NCBI RefSeq assembly: GCF_015240255.1
Contig: NZ_CP061205.1
Coordinates: 2,439,501 to 2,503,500, forward strand
Source of the DNA: Kordiimonas pumila
Lineage (GTDB): Bacteria; Pseudomonadota; Alphaproteobacteria; Sphingomonadales; Kordiimonadaceae
Direction: 5' to 3'
DNA length: 64,000 nt
The notes under the pieces were generated by a model. The model was given only the letters and a program-made list of their open reading frames with translations. It was not told the DNA's origin and did no database searches. Both the position numbers and the translations under genes were made by a program. Shown here in pieces: positions 17,743 through 26,648 of the stretch. The first letter of the stretch is position 1; the number at the start of each line of letters is the position of its first letter.

Positions 17743-20013
17743 ATGCGTTCCAGAATCAATAATCACTTAAAGTTACTGTCTATTATCGGCACTTTAAGTA
17801 TCGCGGGTTGCGGCGAAAATGCCGGTGATACAACTATCAATACGACAGAGATGGTGAGCACAGTCTCTGGCAACATTACGACAGAGCGTTTACTCAATAT
17901 AGAGAATGAGCCTGGTTCTTGGCTTACTGGTGGACGTGATTACCAGCAAAGCTACTTTTCGCCACTCACTGATATTAACAAGGGTAATGCCAGTGAGCTG
18001 GGTTTTGCATGGCAATATGAAATTGATACCACGCATGGTTTTGAGGCCACCCCCATCGTTGTTGATGGTGTTATGTATAGTAGCGGCCCCAAGGGGGCTG
18101 TGTATGCGGTTGATGCCAAAACCGGTGCTGAAAAATGGATGTTCGAGCCCGAGATAGACCCAAATATAGTGCGTAAGGTTTGCTGCGGCATGATCAATCG
18201 CGGCATTTCTGTGTGGGAAGGCAGTGTTTTTGTTGCCTCTCTTGATGGTTATTTATATGCGCTTGATGCCGCAACTGGTGATGTGCTGTGGCAGCAGGAT
18301 ACAATAACAGAGCGTGACCGTGGTTATACCATTACAGGTGCCCCGTATGTTGCGAAGGATATTGTCGTTATTGGTAATAGTGGTGCTGAGCTGGATGCAC
18401 GTGGTTATGTAACGGCGTATGATACCAAGACAGGTAAACAAGCTTGGCGCTTTTATACAGTGCCGAAAAGCTATGACGGTGTGCAAGAAAACCCCGAACT
18501 TGAAATGGCCGCAAAAACCTGGGACCAGAACAGTCTGTGGGAAGTGGGCCTTGGCGGTACAGTGTGGGATGCCATGGCCTATGATCCGGCATTAAACCTG
18601 CTTTATATTGGCACTGGTAATGCGGCTCCTTACCCGCGAAAGCTGCGTAGCCCAAGTGGCGGCGATAATCTGTTTCTGTCTTCTATTCTGGCAATTAATC
18701 CTGATACAGGCCGTTTGGTTTGGTACTATCAGACAACTCCGGCTGATAACTGGGATTTTACTTCAACCCAGAAACTCATTTTGGCAGATCTCACTATCAA
18801 TGGTTCTGAACGTAAGGTGTTGATGCAGGCACCAAAAAATGGCTTTTTCTATGTGCTTGACCGGCAAAGTGGCGAATTATTATCTGCAGAACCTTATGTG
18901 CCCGTGAACTGGGCGTCCCACGTTGACCTTGCTACAGGAAAGCCGGTTGAAACCGGGCAGGGGGAGTATTTTGACGAGCCAAAGCTGGTGTTTCCTAGCC
19001 CAGCTGGCGGGCACAACTGGCAGCCAATGGCTTTCAATCGTGAAACTGGGCTTGTCTATATTCCTGTACTTGAAGCAAGTGCCGTTTGGCGAATGCCTAA
19101 AGAGCCATTTGTATATCAAAAAGGCGGCCTCAATACGACGTCTCAGTATTTTTTTCCAAGTGCAGGCAGTTGGGGGTTGGACAGTGAAGGTGCAAAAGGT
19201 CTGCCGCCGCTTACAGAGCTGGCGAAAGGCCAACCAGATCCTGTTATCCGTGGCTATTTACGCGCATGGGACCCTGTGCAGAATAAAGTGGCGTGGGAGG
19301 TCGAGACCTCGGATGTATGGCGCGGGCATATCTTTGCTATCTGGAATGGTGGCGGTGTGATGACAACGGCGAGTGACCTTGTGTTTCAGGGCCGTGCAAC
19401 GGGTGATCTTGTTATGCTCGATGCCAAAACAGGGGCTGAACTTGCCAGTATTAATGTGGGTACAAGCATAATGGCAGCGCCTATGACATATAAGATAGAC
19501 GGAGAGCAGTATGTTGCTGTTATGGCAGGTCTTGGTGGTGCGATTGGCCAAAGTTATCTGCCAGGTACGGCAGCTTATAAATATGGAAACAAAGGGCGTA
19601 TTGTTGCCTTTAAGTTGAATGGTGGTCTTGTGCCACTGCGGCCTGAAAAACAGTATGACCAGCCGGATGGCTTCCCTATGCCGCCTGTTATGCGGCGCGG
19701 TGCGCCATTTCAGGTAAAAAATGGCGGCGAACTATTTGAGCGCAATTGTAGCAAGTGCCATATGAATGACGCTGACAGCGGTTCAGGCATTCCTGATCTG
19801 CGCCGAATGACCGAACAGGTGCACGGCGAGTTCACTGATATTCTTCTTAAAGGTATACGTGAAGAGCAGGGCATGGGGAACTTTAGCGAGCTGCTCACAC
19901 CAGAAGAAGTGGAAGCAATCCACATGTACCTTATAGATCTTGCGTGGAGCACCTATGAAAGTTCGAGCAATGAGGCGAAGCCACACCAGCCAAAAGAGAT
20001 TGAGGAGCAATAA
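17743..20013 (+). CDS. PQQ-dependent quinohemoprotein alcohol dehydrogenase (type II-like), lipoprotein
   Basis: Periplasmic enzyme that oxidises an alcohol, passing electrons from PQQ to a fused cytochrome c. The 756 residues start with a lipoprotein signal (lipobox LSIAGC near residue 23), then an eight-bladed PQQ propeller with adjacent cysteines C147-C148 (VCCG), WDAMAYDP, the TGN motif that supplies a calcium ligand, and catalytic D338 in NWDFTSTQ. Residue D338+2 is T340, where lanthanide enzymes carry Asp, so calcium dependence is predicted. The C-terminal cytochrome has C669-SK-C672-H673. Lipid anchoring is unusual for soluble type II enzymes. Its substrate is unknown. It lies behind the TonB receptor and just before a HbpS/GlcG-like gene. 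Confidence 0.92.
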   Translation: MRSRINNHLKLLSIIGTLSIAGCGENAGDTTINTTEMVSTVSGNITTERLLNIENEPGSWLTGGRDYQQSYFSPLTDINKGNASELGFAWQYEIDTTHGFEATPIVVDGVMYSSGPKGAVYAVDAKTGAEKWMFEPEIDPNIVRKVCCGMINRGISVWEGSVFVASLDGYLYALDAATGDVLWQQDTITERDRGYTITGAPYVAKDIVVIGNSGAELDARGYVTAYDTKTGKQAWRFYTVPKSYDGVQENPELEMAAKTWDQNSLWEVGLGGTVWDAMAYDPALNLLYIGTGNAAPYPRKLRSPSGGDNLFLSSILAINPDTGRLVWYYQTTPADNWDFTSTQKLILADLTINGSERKVLMQAPKNGFFYVLDRQSGELLSAEPYVPVNWASHVDLATGKPVETGQGEYFDEPKLVFPSPAGGHNWQPMAFNRETGLVYIPVLEASAVWRMPKEPFVYQKGGLNTTSQYFFPSAGSWGLDSEGAKGLPPLTELAKGQPDPVIRGYLRAWDPVQNKVAWEVETSDVWRGHIFAIWNGGGVMTTASDLVFQGRATGDLVMLDAKTGAELASINVGTSIMAAPMTYKIDGEQYVAVMAGLGGAIGQSYLPGTAAYKYGNKGRIVAFKLNGGLVPLRPEKQYDQPDGFPMPPVMRRGAPFQVKNGGELFERNCSKCHMNDADSGSGIPDLRRMTEQVHGEFTDILLKGIREEQGMGNFSELLTPEEVEAIHMYLIDLAWSTYESSSNEAKPHQPKEIEEQ

Positions 20014-20014
20014 C

Positions 20015-20533
20015 ATGGTAGCTCTAAAGGCTTTTAAGCCAATTACTGTGGTTTTGACCCTTTTGCTTGTCTTGACAGGAGCGGCGTTTATTAGTCAGAA
20101 ATCATGGGCACAGGTTGTTACTACAAAAACTGTCAGTCTTAAACTTGCCGAAAGGTTGATAACGGCATGTGAAATAGCTGCAAGATCAAAAAAGCTCAGT
20201 ATGTCATTGAGTGTAGTAGATTATACAGGAAATCCGGTGATGATAAAGCGCATGGATGGCGCCAGTTATAAAACACTCGAGGTTGCAACCGGCAAAGCCA
20301 AAACTGCGGCGCTTTTAGGAGTTCCAAGTGCAGCGCTTCAGGAGCTGGTGGATAACGGTAAACTCAGCTATCTAACAATTCCGGATATGATTATGATACG
20401 GGGAGGGCTTCCCATAATGGATGGGGATGATGTTATCGGTGGGTTTGCGGCAAGTGGTAGCACAGAAGTGCAGGACGAAGACTGTGTACAGAGTGCCTTA
20501 CAGAAATGGGATTTAGAAAAAAGTAACGATTAG
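20015..20533 (+). CDS. HbpS/GlcG-like (DUF336) exported protein
   Basis: A 172-residue protein with an N-terminal signal/anchor (TVVLTLLLVLTGAAFISQKSWA) followed by a complete GlcG/HbpS fold: VSLKLAERLITACEIAARSKKLSMSLSVVDYTGNPVMIKRMDG, AKTAALLGVPS and GGLPIMDGDDVIGGFAASGST. Members of this family bind heme or small molecules and are often encoded beside PQQ- or heme-dependent dehydrogenases. ATG 20015 was chosen since GAGGAG lies 7 bases upstream inside the end of the dehydrogenase gene, whose stop is 2 bases before the ATG, which implies translational coupling. A role in supporting the quinohemoprotein is an inference from that coupling. Confidence 0.87.
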   Translation: MVALKAFKPITVVLTLLLVLTGAAFISQKSWAQVVTTKTVSLKLAERLITACEIAARSKKLSMSLSVVDYTGNPVMIKRMDGASYKTLEVATGKAKTAALLGVPSAALQELVDNGKLSYLTIPDMIMIRGGLPIMDGDDVIGGFAASGSTEVQDEDCVQSALQKWDLEKSND

Positions 20534-20608
20534 ACCAGTGTCTTGTGTGGTTATGCAATAGCCTGTGCTAATAGCAAAGCTGATTAATATTATTTTAGGG
20601 AGCATTCA

Positions 20609-21922
20609 ATGAAGGGTTTGGTTATAGGTCTTATTGGTGGGCTATGTCTGTCTGGAACAGTGGCAGCAGAAACATCTATCAGTAAAGATATAGATGCAGA
20701 TTATGATTATCTGGAAAACCTTTATAAACATCTCCACCAAACTCCGGAGCTTTCTTTTAAAGAAGATAAAACATCGGTTAGGATGGCAGAAGAGCTCCGT
20801 AATGCAGGTTACACAGTCACAGAAAAGGTGGGCGGTTACGGCGTTGTTGGTGTGCTAAAAAATGGTGAAGGACCAACTATTTTGGTCCGTACTGATATGG
20901 ATGCATTGCCTGTAGATGAAAAAACAGGCGTTCCTTATAGTAGCACAGTTAAAACAATTGATGATGTAGGCAAAACAGTTTCAGTGATGCACGCATGCGG
21001 TCACGATATGCATATGACGGTATTTACCGGTACTGCGCGCCTGCTTGCTGCAAAAAAAGATAAGTGGAAAGGCACTTTAGTGCTTATTGCTCAGCCAGCT
21101 GAAGAACGTGGCTCTGGTGCAAGAGCGATGCTTTCCGATAGTCTTTATGAGCGTTTTCCTCGCCCTGATTATGCTCTTGGCTTGCATGTTAGTGCAGGGT
21201 TGCCTGCAGGTGTGATCGGATATACGCCAGGCTATGCCATGGCCAATGTAGATACGGTTGATATTACTTTGTTTGGTATTGGCGGGCACGGTGCAGCACC
21301 GCATACCACAAAAGACCCGGTTGTTTTAGCAGCTCAAGTAGTAACTTCTCTGCAAACGCTGGTTTCACGCGAGCTTAACCCTACAGACCCCGGTGTTGTC
21401 ACTGTTGGCTCAATACACGGCGGTACAAAACATAACATTATCTCAGGGCAGGTTGATCTTCAGCTTACTGTGCGATCTTATTCCGATAAGGCAAGGGAAA
21501 CCTTATTAAGGGGTATAGAGCGTATTGCTAAAGGGCAGGCCGTCTCAATGGGTTTGCCTGAAGATAAAATGCCGATTGTGAAAATTAGTAAAGAAAGAAC
21601 TCCGGCTGTTTATAATACCCCAGAAGTCACTGCAGGTGTGATTGCTATGCTGGAGGGCGAGCTTGGTGAACAGCATCTCTTGAAAATTGATCCAGTAATG
21701 GCTGGCGAAGATTTTTCTGAATATGGGCGTGTAGAACCTGCTATTCCAAGCGTCTTTATGTGGCTTGGTGCCGTTGCCCCTGATACATATGACAAGGCGC
21801 AAAAGAGTGGCGCTGCGCTACCGTCACTTCATTCCGCATATTTTGCACCAATGCCAAAACCAACCATTAAAACGGGTGTAGAGACACTAACAGATTCGGC
21901 ACTTTATCTGTTCAATAAATAG
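20609..21922 (+). CDS. Secreted M20-family amidohydrolase
   Basis: Binuclear metal hydrolase of the M20D (hippuricase/IAA-amino-acid hydrolase-like) group that cleaves N-acyl amino acids or related amides. The 437 residues have a signal peptide (residues 1-20, GLCLSGTVAA), so it is periplasmic. Metal-binding and catalytic motifs are HACGHDMHMTVF, PAEERGSGARAML, GLHVS and the C-terminal GEDFSEYG; the dimerisation domain shows FGIGGHGAAPHTTKDP. GGGAG precedes the start. It follows the HbpS-like gene after 75 bases and ends before a strong terminator, so it may be the last gene of the dehydrogenase operon. The natural substrate is not known. Confidence 0.92.
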   Translation: MKGLVIGLIGGLCLSGTVAAETSISKDIDADYDYLENLYKHLHQTPELSFKEDKTSVRMAEELRNAGYTVTEKVGGYGVVGVLKNGEGPTILVRTDMDALPVDEKTGVPYSSTVKTIDDVGKTVSVMHACGHDMHMTVFTGTARLLAAKKDKWKGTLVLIAQPAEERGSGARAMLSDSLYERFPRPDYALGLHVSAGLPAGVIGYTPGYAMANVDTVDITLFGIGGHGAAPHTTKDPVVLAAQVVTSLQTLVSRELNPTDPGVVTVGSIHGGTKHNIISGQVDLQLTVRSYSDKARETLLRGIERIAKGQAVSMGLPEDKMPIVKISKERTPAVYNTPEVTAGVIAMLEGELGEQHLLKIDPVMAGEDFSEYGRVEPAIPSVFMWLGAVAPDTYDKAQKSGAALPSLHSAYFAPMPKPTIKTGVETLTDSALYLFNK

Positions 21923-21937
21923 TAGCTAAGCTGCTCT

Positions 21938-21968
21938 AAGTAGGCACTTTTACTCAAAGTGCCTACTT
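21938..21968 (+). terminator. Terminator-like hairpin after the M20 amidohydrolase
   Basis: AAGTAGGCACTTT and AAAGTGCCTACTT form a perfect 13-bp stem with a 5-base loop, beginning 15 bases after the stop codon. The following bases (CATTATC) are not a strong T-run, but the stem is long and well placed. Confidence 0.75.
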
Positions 21969-22187
21969 CATTATCAACAATAATGTTTTAAATCAAATGT
22001 ACCGTGAACAAAGGAGTCAATTGATTCGCATAATTTATATTATGGGAAATATTAAAAGTTATTTTACGAGAATATTTCATATCCTCCATAGCATCATTAT
22101 TACATAGCCAGTTTACGAAGATTATAGGCCTGTATCATTTGTACTAATGTCAAAGGTTAAAACTTCTTTGTTGGAGAATTCCTAAAC

Positions 22188-22244
22188 ATGGTTGAATATA
22201 TAACAGTAAGCCAGCCCGTCATCTGCTGGCTTATTTTAGTATGA
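22188..22244 (+). CDS. Putative 18-residue leader peptide upstream of the RND operon
   Basis: ATG at 22188 opens a frame encoding MVEYITVSQPVICWLILV, with GGAG 13 bases upstream (long spacing). The frame runs straight through a terminator-like hairpin at 22205-22238 and stops just after it, 43 bases before the efflux ATG. This arrangement would allow translation to influence termination. It is very short and could be chance; no homologue is known to me. Confidence 0.3.
   Translation: MVEYITVSQPVICWLILV
22205..22238 (+). terminator. Hairpin with T-run before the RND efflux operon (possible attenuator)
   Basis: TAAGCCAGC and GCTGGCTTA form a perfect 9-bp stem (22207-22215 with 22225-22233) around a 9-base loop, followed by TTTTAG. 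It looks like a factor-independent terminator on the plus strand, but no recognisable gene ends before it; it may end a small RNA or attenuate the efflux operon that starts 50 bases later. Confidence 0.55.
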
Positions 22245-22287
22245 AAATTTATGACTTTCTTGTGTGCCGTTGCCGAAGGGGTTTCAA

Positions 22288-23427
22288 ATGGTTAATTCAC
22301 GATTTTTTTACATAATCCTGTCATTGCTTGCAGGGGTGATCTCTGTTTCCGGGACCGCCAATGCACAGCATATGGACACCCCAGAGGTTGATATTGCCAT
22401 ACCAATAACCAAAGAAATTACGGAATATTATGAATATACGGGCCGCTTTAGGGCAACGCAGGAAGTTGAACTAAGAGCCCGTGTTTCTGGGTACCTAAAA
22501 GAAATTAGCTTCAAAGACGGTCAGGATGTCAAAAAAGGTGATACCTTATTTATCATCGACAAGCGCCCTTATATAGCAGCTGTAAAGCAGGCAGAAGCAA
22601 ACCTTAAGCATGCACAATCAGCACTCGCACTCGCAAAACTTGAAGTGCAGCGCGGGGAAAGCTTGTTGTCGAGGGGGAATATTTCAACAGATGAAGTTGA
22701 TAAACGGAGGGCCGATGTTATCGGCGCCGACGCAACTGTGGAAAGTGCAGAAGCAAGCCTGCAACTTGCTTTATTAGATCTTGAGTTTACTGAAGTTAAA
22801 GCGCCGTTCGATGGTAGATTAAGTGACCGGCAGGTTGATGTAGGAACGCTTGTTTCTGGTGGTAGTGAGCAGTCAACAATACTGACAACGATTGTGAGCA
22901 CAGGCCCAATTTACTTTTATTTTGATGCCCCTGAAGCTGATTATTTACATTTCATTCGTATGGACCGTGCAGGCGAGCGAAAATCTGCTCGCTATGAAGT
23001 TAAGCCCGTGCAGGTACAGCTTAGCGATGAAGATGGTTGGCCACATGAAGGAGTTTTAGATTTTCTAGACAGTAAAATTGATACAAATGCGGGGACAATT
23101 CGGGCACGGGCTTATCTTGAAAACACTGAAAACCTGCTCCTGCCCGGCTATTTTGGCAGGTTACAGCTCCCTGCTTTTGGCCCTCATTCTGTGTTTATGT
23201 TGCCAGACCGGGCCATTGTCTCGGATCAGGGTCGCAAAACTGTCTATGTTGTATTGGCCGATGGCTCTGTAAAGGTAACAGAAGTTGAGCTTGGGCCTGT
23301 CATTGACGGCCTGCGTGTCATAAGAACGGGCATTAATGCTAATGATAACATCATTGTAAATGGATTGCTGCGTGTTCGCCCCGGTGTGAAGGTGAAGCCT
23401 AACACTGTCATTATTAGTGCTGAGTAA
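22288..23427 (+). CDS. RND efflux membrane fusion protein (AcrA/MexA-like)
   Basis: Periplasmic adaptor that links an inner-membrane RND pump to an outer-membrane channel. The 379 residues have a signal peptide (ILSLLAGVISVSGTANA) without a lipobox, a biotinyl-lipoyl hairpin half (VSGYLKEISFKDGQDVKKGDTLFIID), an alpha-helical coiled hairpin (AVKQAEANLKHAQSALALAKLEVQRGESLL), the second lipoyl half (VKAPFDGRLSDRQVDVGTLV) and a beta-barrel domain. ATG 22288 was preferred over the in-frame GTG 24 bases earlier since GAAGGGG precedes it at 7 bases and the signal peptide begins there. The pump gene follows after 23 bases. Confidence 0.94.
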   Translation: MVNSRFFYIILSLLAGVISVSGTANAQHMDTPEVDIAIPITKEITEYYEYTGRFRATQEVELRARVSGYLKEISFKDGQDVKKGDTLFIIDKRPYIAAVKQAEANLKHAQSALALAKLEVQRGESLLSRGNISTDEVDKRRADVIGADATVESAEASLQLALLDLEFTEVKAPFDGRLSDRQVDVGTLVSGGSEQSTILTTIVSTGPIYFYFDAPEADYLHFIRMDRAGERKSARYEVKPVQVQLSDEDGWPHEGVLDFLDSKIDTNAGTIRARAYLENTENLLLPGYFGRLQLPAFGPHSVFMLPDRAIVSDQGRKTVYVVLADGSVKVTEVELGPVIDGLRVIRTGINANDNIIVNGLLRVRPGVKVKPNTVIISAE

Positions 23428-23450
23428 TTGGCTGTATTTGGAGTATAAAA

Positions 23451-26400
23451 ATGCGATTTACCCATACATTTATTGATCGGCCAATCTTTGCTACAGTGAT
23501 ATCGATTTTGATCGTTTTAATTGGGGCTATCAGTTATTTTGAATTGCCTGTGGCTCAGTATCCAGAGATTGCACCTCCCACAATACAGGTGAGTGCTTCT
23601 TATCCAGGTGCATCTGCTGAAATTGTTGCAAATACAGTTGCAACACCTATTGAACAGGAAATTAATGGTGTTGAAGGCATGTTATATATGCTTTCACAGT
23701 CTACTGGTGATGGTCGTTTGTCCTTAACTATAACTTTTGCTCTTGGAACAGATTTAGATGAGGCTCAGGTTTTAGTACAAAACCGAGTTGCAATCGCCGA
23801 ACCAAGGCTTCCTGAAACGGTTAGGCGCTTAGGTGTAACCACCAAGAAAAACTCGCCAGACCTTATGATGGTAGTACATTTGCTTTCACCAGACAAAAGC
23901 CGGGATGCGCTTTATATATCAAACTATGTAAAAACGCAGATACTAGATCAGCTGGCTCGTCTTGATGGAATCGGAGAAGCAAGGATTATTGCAGAGCGCG
24001 CTTATTCAATGCGTGTATGGCTTAATCCAGAAAAAATAGCGTTATATAACATGACCGCGGGTGAGGTTGTGGAAGCTTTGAGGAAAAATAACCTTCAAGT
24101 TGCCTCGGGGGTCATTGATCAGATGCCTGTACCTAAGCAAGGGGATTTTGAACTAGGTGTTCGCACTCTTGGGCGGTTATCAAGCCCTAGTGAGTTTGAA
24201 AATATTGTTATTAAAACCGATTCTGAAGGGCGCACCACCCGAGTTAGGGATGTTGGTCATGTGGAGCTAGGTGCTCAAGATTATTCTACAAATGGTTATT
24301 TAGGCCTTGATCAAGCCCTACCTATCGTGATTTTCCAGCGCCCAGGATCAAACGCGCTAGAAACAGCAAACAATGTAGTCACTCTTATGGAAAAACTGTC
24401 CAAAAGTTTTCCAGATGGGCTAGCATATACCATTGCGTATAACCCTACAGACTATATCGCTAAGTCTGTTGATGCTGTGTATAGCACTATATTTGAAGCT
24501 GTTATTCTAGTGGTTTTGGTTGTAATTGTGTTTCTGCAGTCGTGGAGAGCCTCCATTATCCCGATTTTGGCAATTCCCATATCTTTGATTGGGACCTTTG
24601 CTGTCATGGCGCTTTTTGGCTTTTCAATTAATAATCTCACTTTGTTTGGGTTGGTTTTAGCCATCGGAATCGTGGTGGATGATGCTATTGTTGTTGTTGA
24701 AAATGTGGAACGCTATTTAGCAAAAGGATTCTCACCGAAAGAGGCTGCGCGCAAAACCATGACGGAAGTTGGTGGGGCCCTTGTTGCTATTGCTCTCGTA
24801 TTATCTGCTGTATTTATTCCATCGGCATTTGTGCCCGGGATTAGTGGGAAATTTTATCAACAGTTTGCTCTAACAATTGCGTCCGCAACGATCATTTCTG
24901 CGCTGGTATCGCTTACACTATCCCCTGCTCTGTCTTCTATACTCTTAAAAGCACACACAGACTCTAAAGATCGTAAAGGTTTGCTGAATAAATTTTCAAA
25001 TGCATTCAATAGCCGTTTTGACAAGCTTGCAAATGGATATGCACAGGTTACTAAAAAGCTTGTTAGGGCTACATTGATCATGTCCATTTTATATATAGGA
25101 CTTAATGCTTTAACTGTTGTGCAGTTTAACCGTGTGCCAACTGGCTTTATCCCTTCGCAAGACTTAGGTGTTGTACTAACCCTCGTACACTTGCCTGCGG
25201 GAGCATCCTTATCCAGAACGGATCAGGTTATCAGGGATGCTAATAAAATTATAATGGACCACCCAGCGACTGTGAATGTTGTTGCTTTTGCAGGCTTTGA
25301 TGTAGCGACTTACGCAAACTCGTCAAGTGCAGGGACAATATTCACAAGCCTTGCCCCCTACAGTGATAGACTGTCAGATGGTTGGACAGTTGATAAAATT
25401 GTACAAGACCTTCAAGCAAGGCTTTACCAAATAAAGGATGCCAGCATCATTGTAGTTCAGCCGCCTCCAGTGCGAGGTATGGGCAATGCTGGCGGCTGGA
25501 AAGCTTATATACAGGACCGAGGCGGTCTTGGACTTAAGGCTCTGGAGCAGGAAACCAGAAAGATGATGATGGCTGCCAATGAGGATGAAACTATAACGCA
25601 GGCCTATACTCTTTATGATACCGCAACGCCGCAAATCTATGCTGATATTGACCGGGTCAAGGCTGAAATGCTTGGAGTTCCACCTGAAAGGGTTTTTGAA
25701 GCTTTGGAAGTTTATCTTGGTTCAGCTTTTGTGAATGATTTTAACTTTCTTGGTCGAACATACCGTGTAACAGCGCAAGCTGATGGTGAGTTTAGAAATA
25801 ATCCTAGGGACATAACCCGACTAAGGGCTAGGTCTGATCGCGGTGCAATGGTGCCGATTGGTGCCGTTGCAACTTTTAAAGACCAAACAGCTCCTTTCCG
25901 TGTGTCGAGGTATAATCTGTACCCTGCGGCTGAGCTACAGGGGGCGACAACAGCAGGGTTTTCTACGGGGCAAAGCCTTGAGGCAGTTGAACGTCTTGCC
26001 ACTGAAAACCTGAACAACGGTTTCAGTATGGAATGGACAGAACTGGCTTTGCAGGAAAAAAGCCAGGGTGGCTCAGGTATGACCAGTTTTGGCCTTGCAA
26101 TTGTTTTTGTTTTCCTTCTGTTGGCGGCTTTATATGAAAGCTGGCTATTGCCCCTTGCCGTTATTTTGATTGTGCCTATGTGTTTGCTTGCGGCTATGGC
26201 GGGTATATCAATGCGGGGAATGGATAATAATATCCTAACCCAGATAGGTTTGATTGTTCTTATTGGCCTCGCTGCAAAAAATGCAATTCTGATCGTGGAG
26301 TTTGCTCGGCAGTTAGAGCAGCAAGGCATGGATCGTTTTCAGGCTGCTATTGAAGCCGCACGTCTGCGGTTGCGACCAATTTTAATGACATCATTTGCGT

Positions 26401-26585
26401 TTATTTTTGGGGTTTTGCCTCTTGCAATAGCCACTGGTGCTGGATCGGAAATGAGACAGTCGCTAGGCACAGCTGTATTTGCCGGTATGATAGGTGTAAC
26501 ATTGTTTGGGCTTTTATTTACGCCAGCCTTTTATGTTATATGCAGGCGATTTGAAGGTAAAAAGAAACAGGAAGAAACTCCTTAA
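23451..26585 (+). CDS. RND multidrug efflux pump, HAE1 type (AcrB/MexB-like)
   Basis: Proton-driven trimeric inner-membrane pump. The 1044 residues are the normal length, starting RFTHTFIDRPIFATVISILI. The proton relay is intact: D410-D411 (VVDDAIVVVENVER, equivalent to AcrB D407/D408) and K943 (GLAAKNAILIVEFA, equivalent to K940). Porter-domain motifs such as the GAS-type sequence YPGASAEIVANTVATPIEQEI are present. GGAG precedes the start. No tolC-like gene follows, so the outer-membrane channel is encoded elsewhere. Exported compounds cannot be predicted. Confidence 0.96.
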   Translation: MRFTHTFIDRPIFATVISILIVLIGAISYFELPVAQYPEIAPPTIQVSASYPGASAEIVANTVATPIEQEINGVEGMLYMLSQSTGDGRLSLTITFALGTDLDEAQVLVQNRVAIAEPRLPETVRRLGVTTKKNSPDLMMVVHLLSPDKSRDALYISNYVKTQILDQLARLDGIGEARIIAERAYSMRVWLNPEKIALYNMTAGEVVEALRKNNLQVASGVIDQMPVPKQGDFELGVRTLGRLSSPSEFENIVIKTDSEGRTTRVRDVGHVELGAQDYSTNGYLGLDQALPIVIFQRPGSNALETANNVVTLMEKLSKSFPDGLAYTIAYNPTDYIAKSVDAVYSTIFEAVILVVLVVIVFLQSWRASIIPILAIPISLIGTFAVMALFGFSINNLTLFGLVLAIGIVVDDAIVVVENVERYLAKGFSPKEAARKTMTEVGGALVAIALVLSAVFIPSAFVPGISGKFYQQFALTIASATIISALVSLTLSPALSSILLKAHTDSKDRKGLLNKFSNAFNSRFDKLANGYAQVTKKLVRATLIMSILYIGLNALTVVQFNRVPTGFIPSQDLGVVLTLVHLPAGASLSRTDQVIRDANKIIMDHPATVNVVAFAGFDVATYANSSSAGTIFTSLAPYSDRLSDGWTVDKIVQDLQARLYQIKDASIIVVQPPPVRGMGNAGGWKAYIQDRGGLGLKALEQETRKMMMAANEDETITQAYTLYDTATPQIYADIDRVKAEMLGVPPERVFEALEVYLGSAFVNDFNFLGRTYRVTAQADGEFRNNPRDITRLRARSDRGAMVPIGAVATFKDQTAPFRVSRYNLYPAAELQGATTAGFSTGQSLEAVERLATENLNNGFSMEWTELALQEKSQGGSGMTSFGLAIVFVFLLLAALYESWLLPLAVILIVPMCLLAAMAGISMRGMDNNILTQIGLIVLIGLAAKNAILIVEFARQLEQQGMDRFQAAIEAARLRLRPILMTSFAFIFGVLPLAIATGAGSEMRQSLGTAVFAGMIGVTLFGLLFTPAFYVICRRFEGKKKQEETP

Positions 26586-26610
26586 CTAGCCACTAAAACG
26601 TACAGATAAC

Positions 26611-26648
26611 AAAATAAACCTGCGCTTTATTTAGCGTGGGTTTATTTA
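26611..26648. terminator. Bidirectional terminator between RND pump and retropepsin genes
   Basis: AATAAACCTGCGCT (26613-26626) pairs with AGCGTGGGTTTATT (26633-26646), a 14-bp stem with two G-T pairs, flanked by A-run and T-run. It lies between convergent genes and can end transcripts from both sides. Confidence 0.85.

Larger units (their letters stand above)
21923..22287. other. Intergenic region between M20 hydrolase and RND efflux operon
   Basis: This 365-base AT-rich gap holds a factor-independent terminator for the upstream operon, a quiet stretch (about 21970-22150) in which I see no gene, then a short reading frame overlapping a second hairpin just before the efflux genes. Each element is listed separately. 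No divergent regulator gene of TetR or MarR type is present, although such regulators often flank RND operons. Confidence 0.7.

Noticed and set aside
18745-18765. Possible lanthanide-dependent quinoprotein
   Set aside because: The position two residues after catalytic D338 is Thr, not the Asp required by lanthanide enzymes.
25712-26329. 205-codon open frame on the minus strand
   Set aside because: Antisense to the AcrB-like pump gene, Ser/Arg/Pro-rich composition typical of shadow frames.
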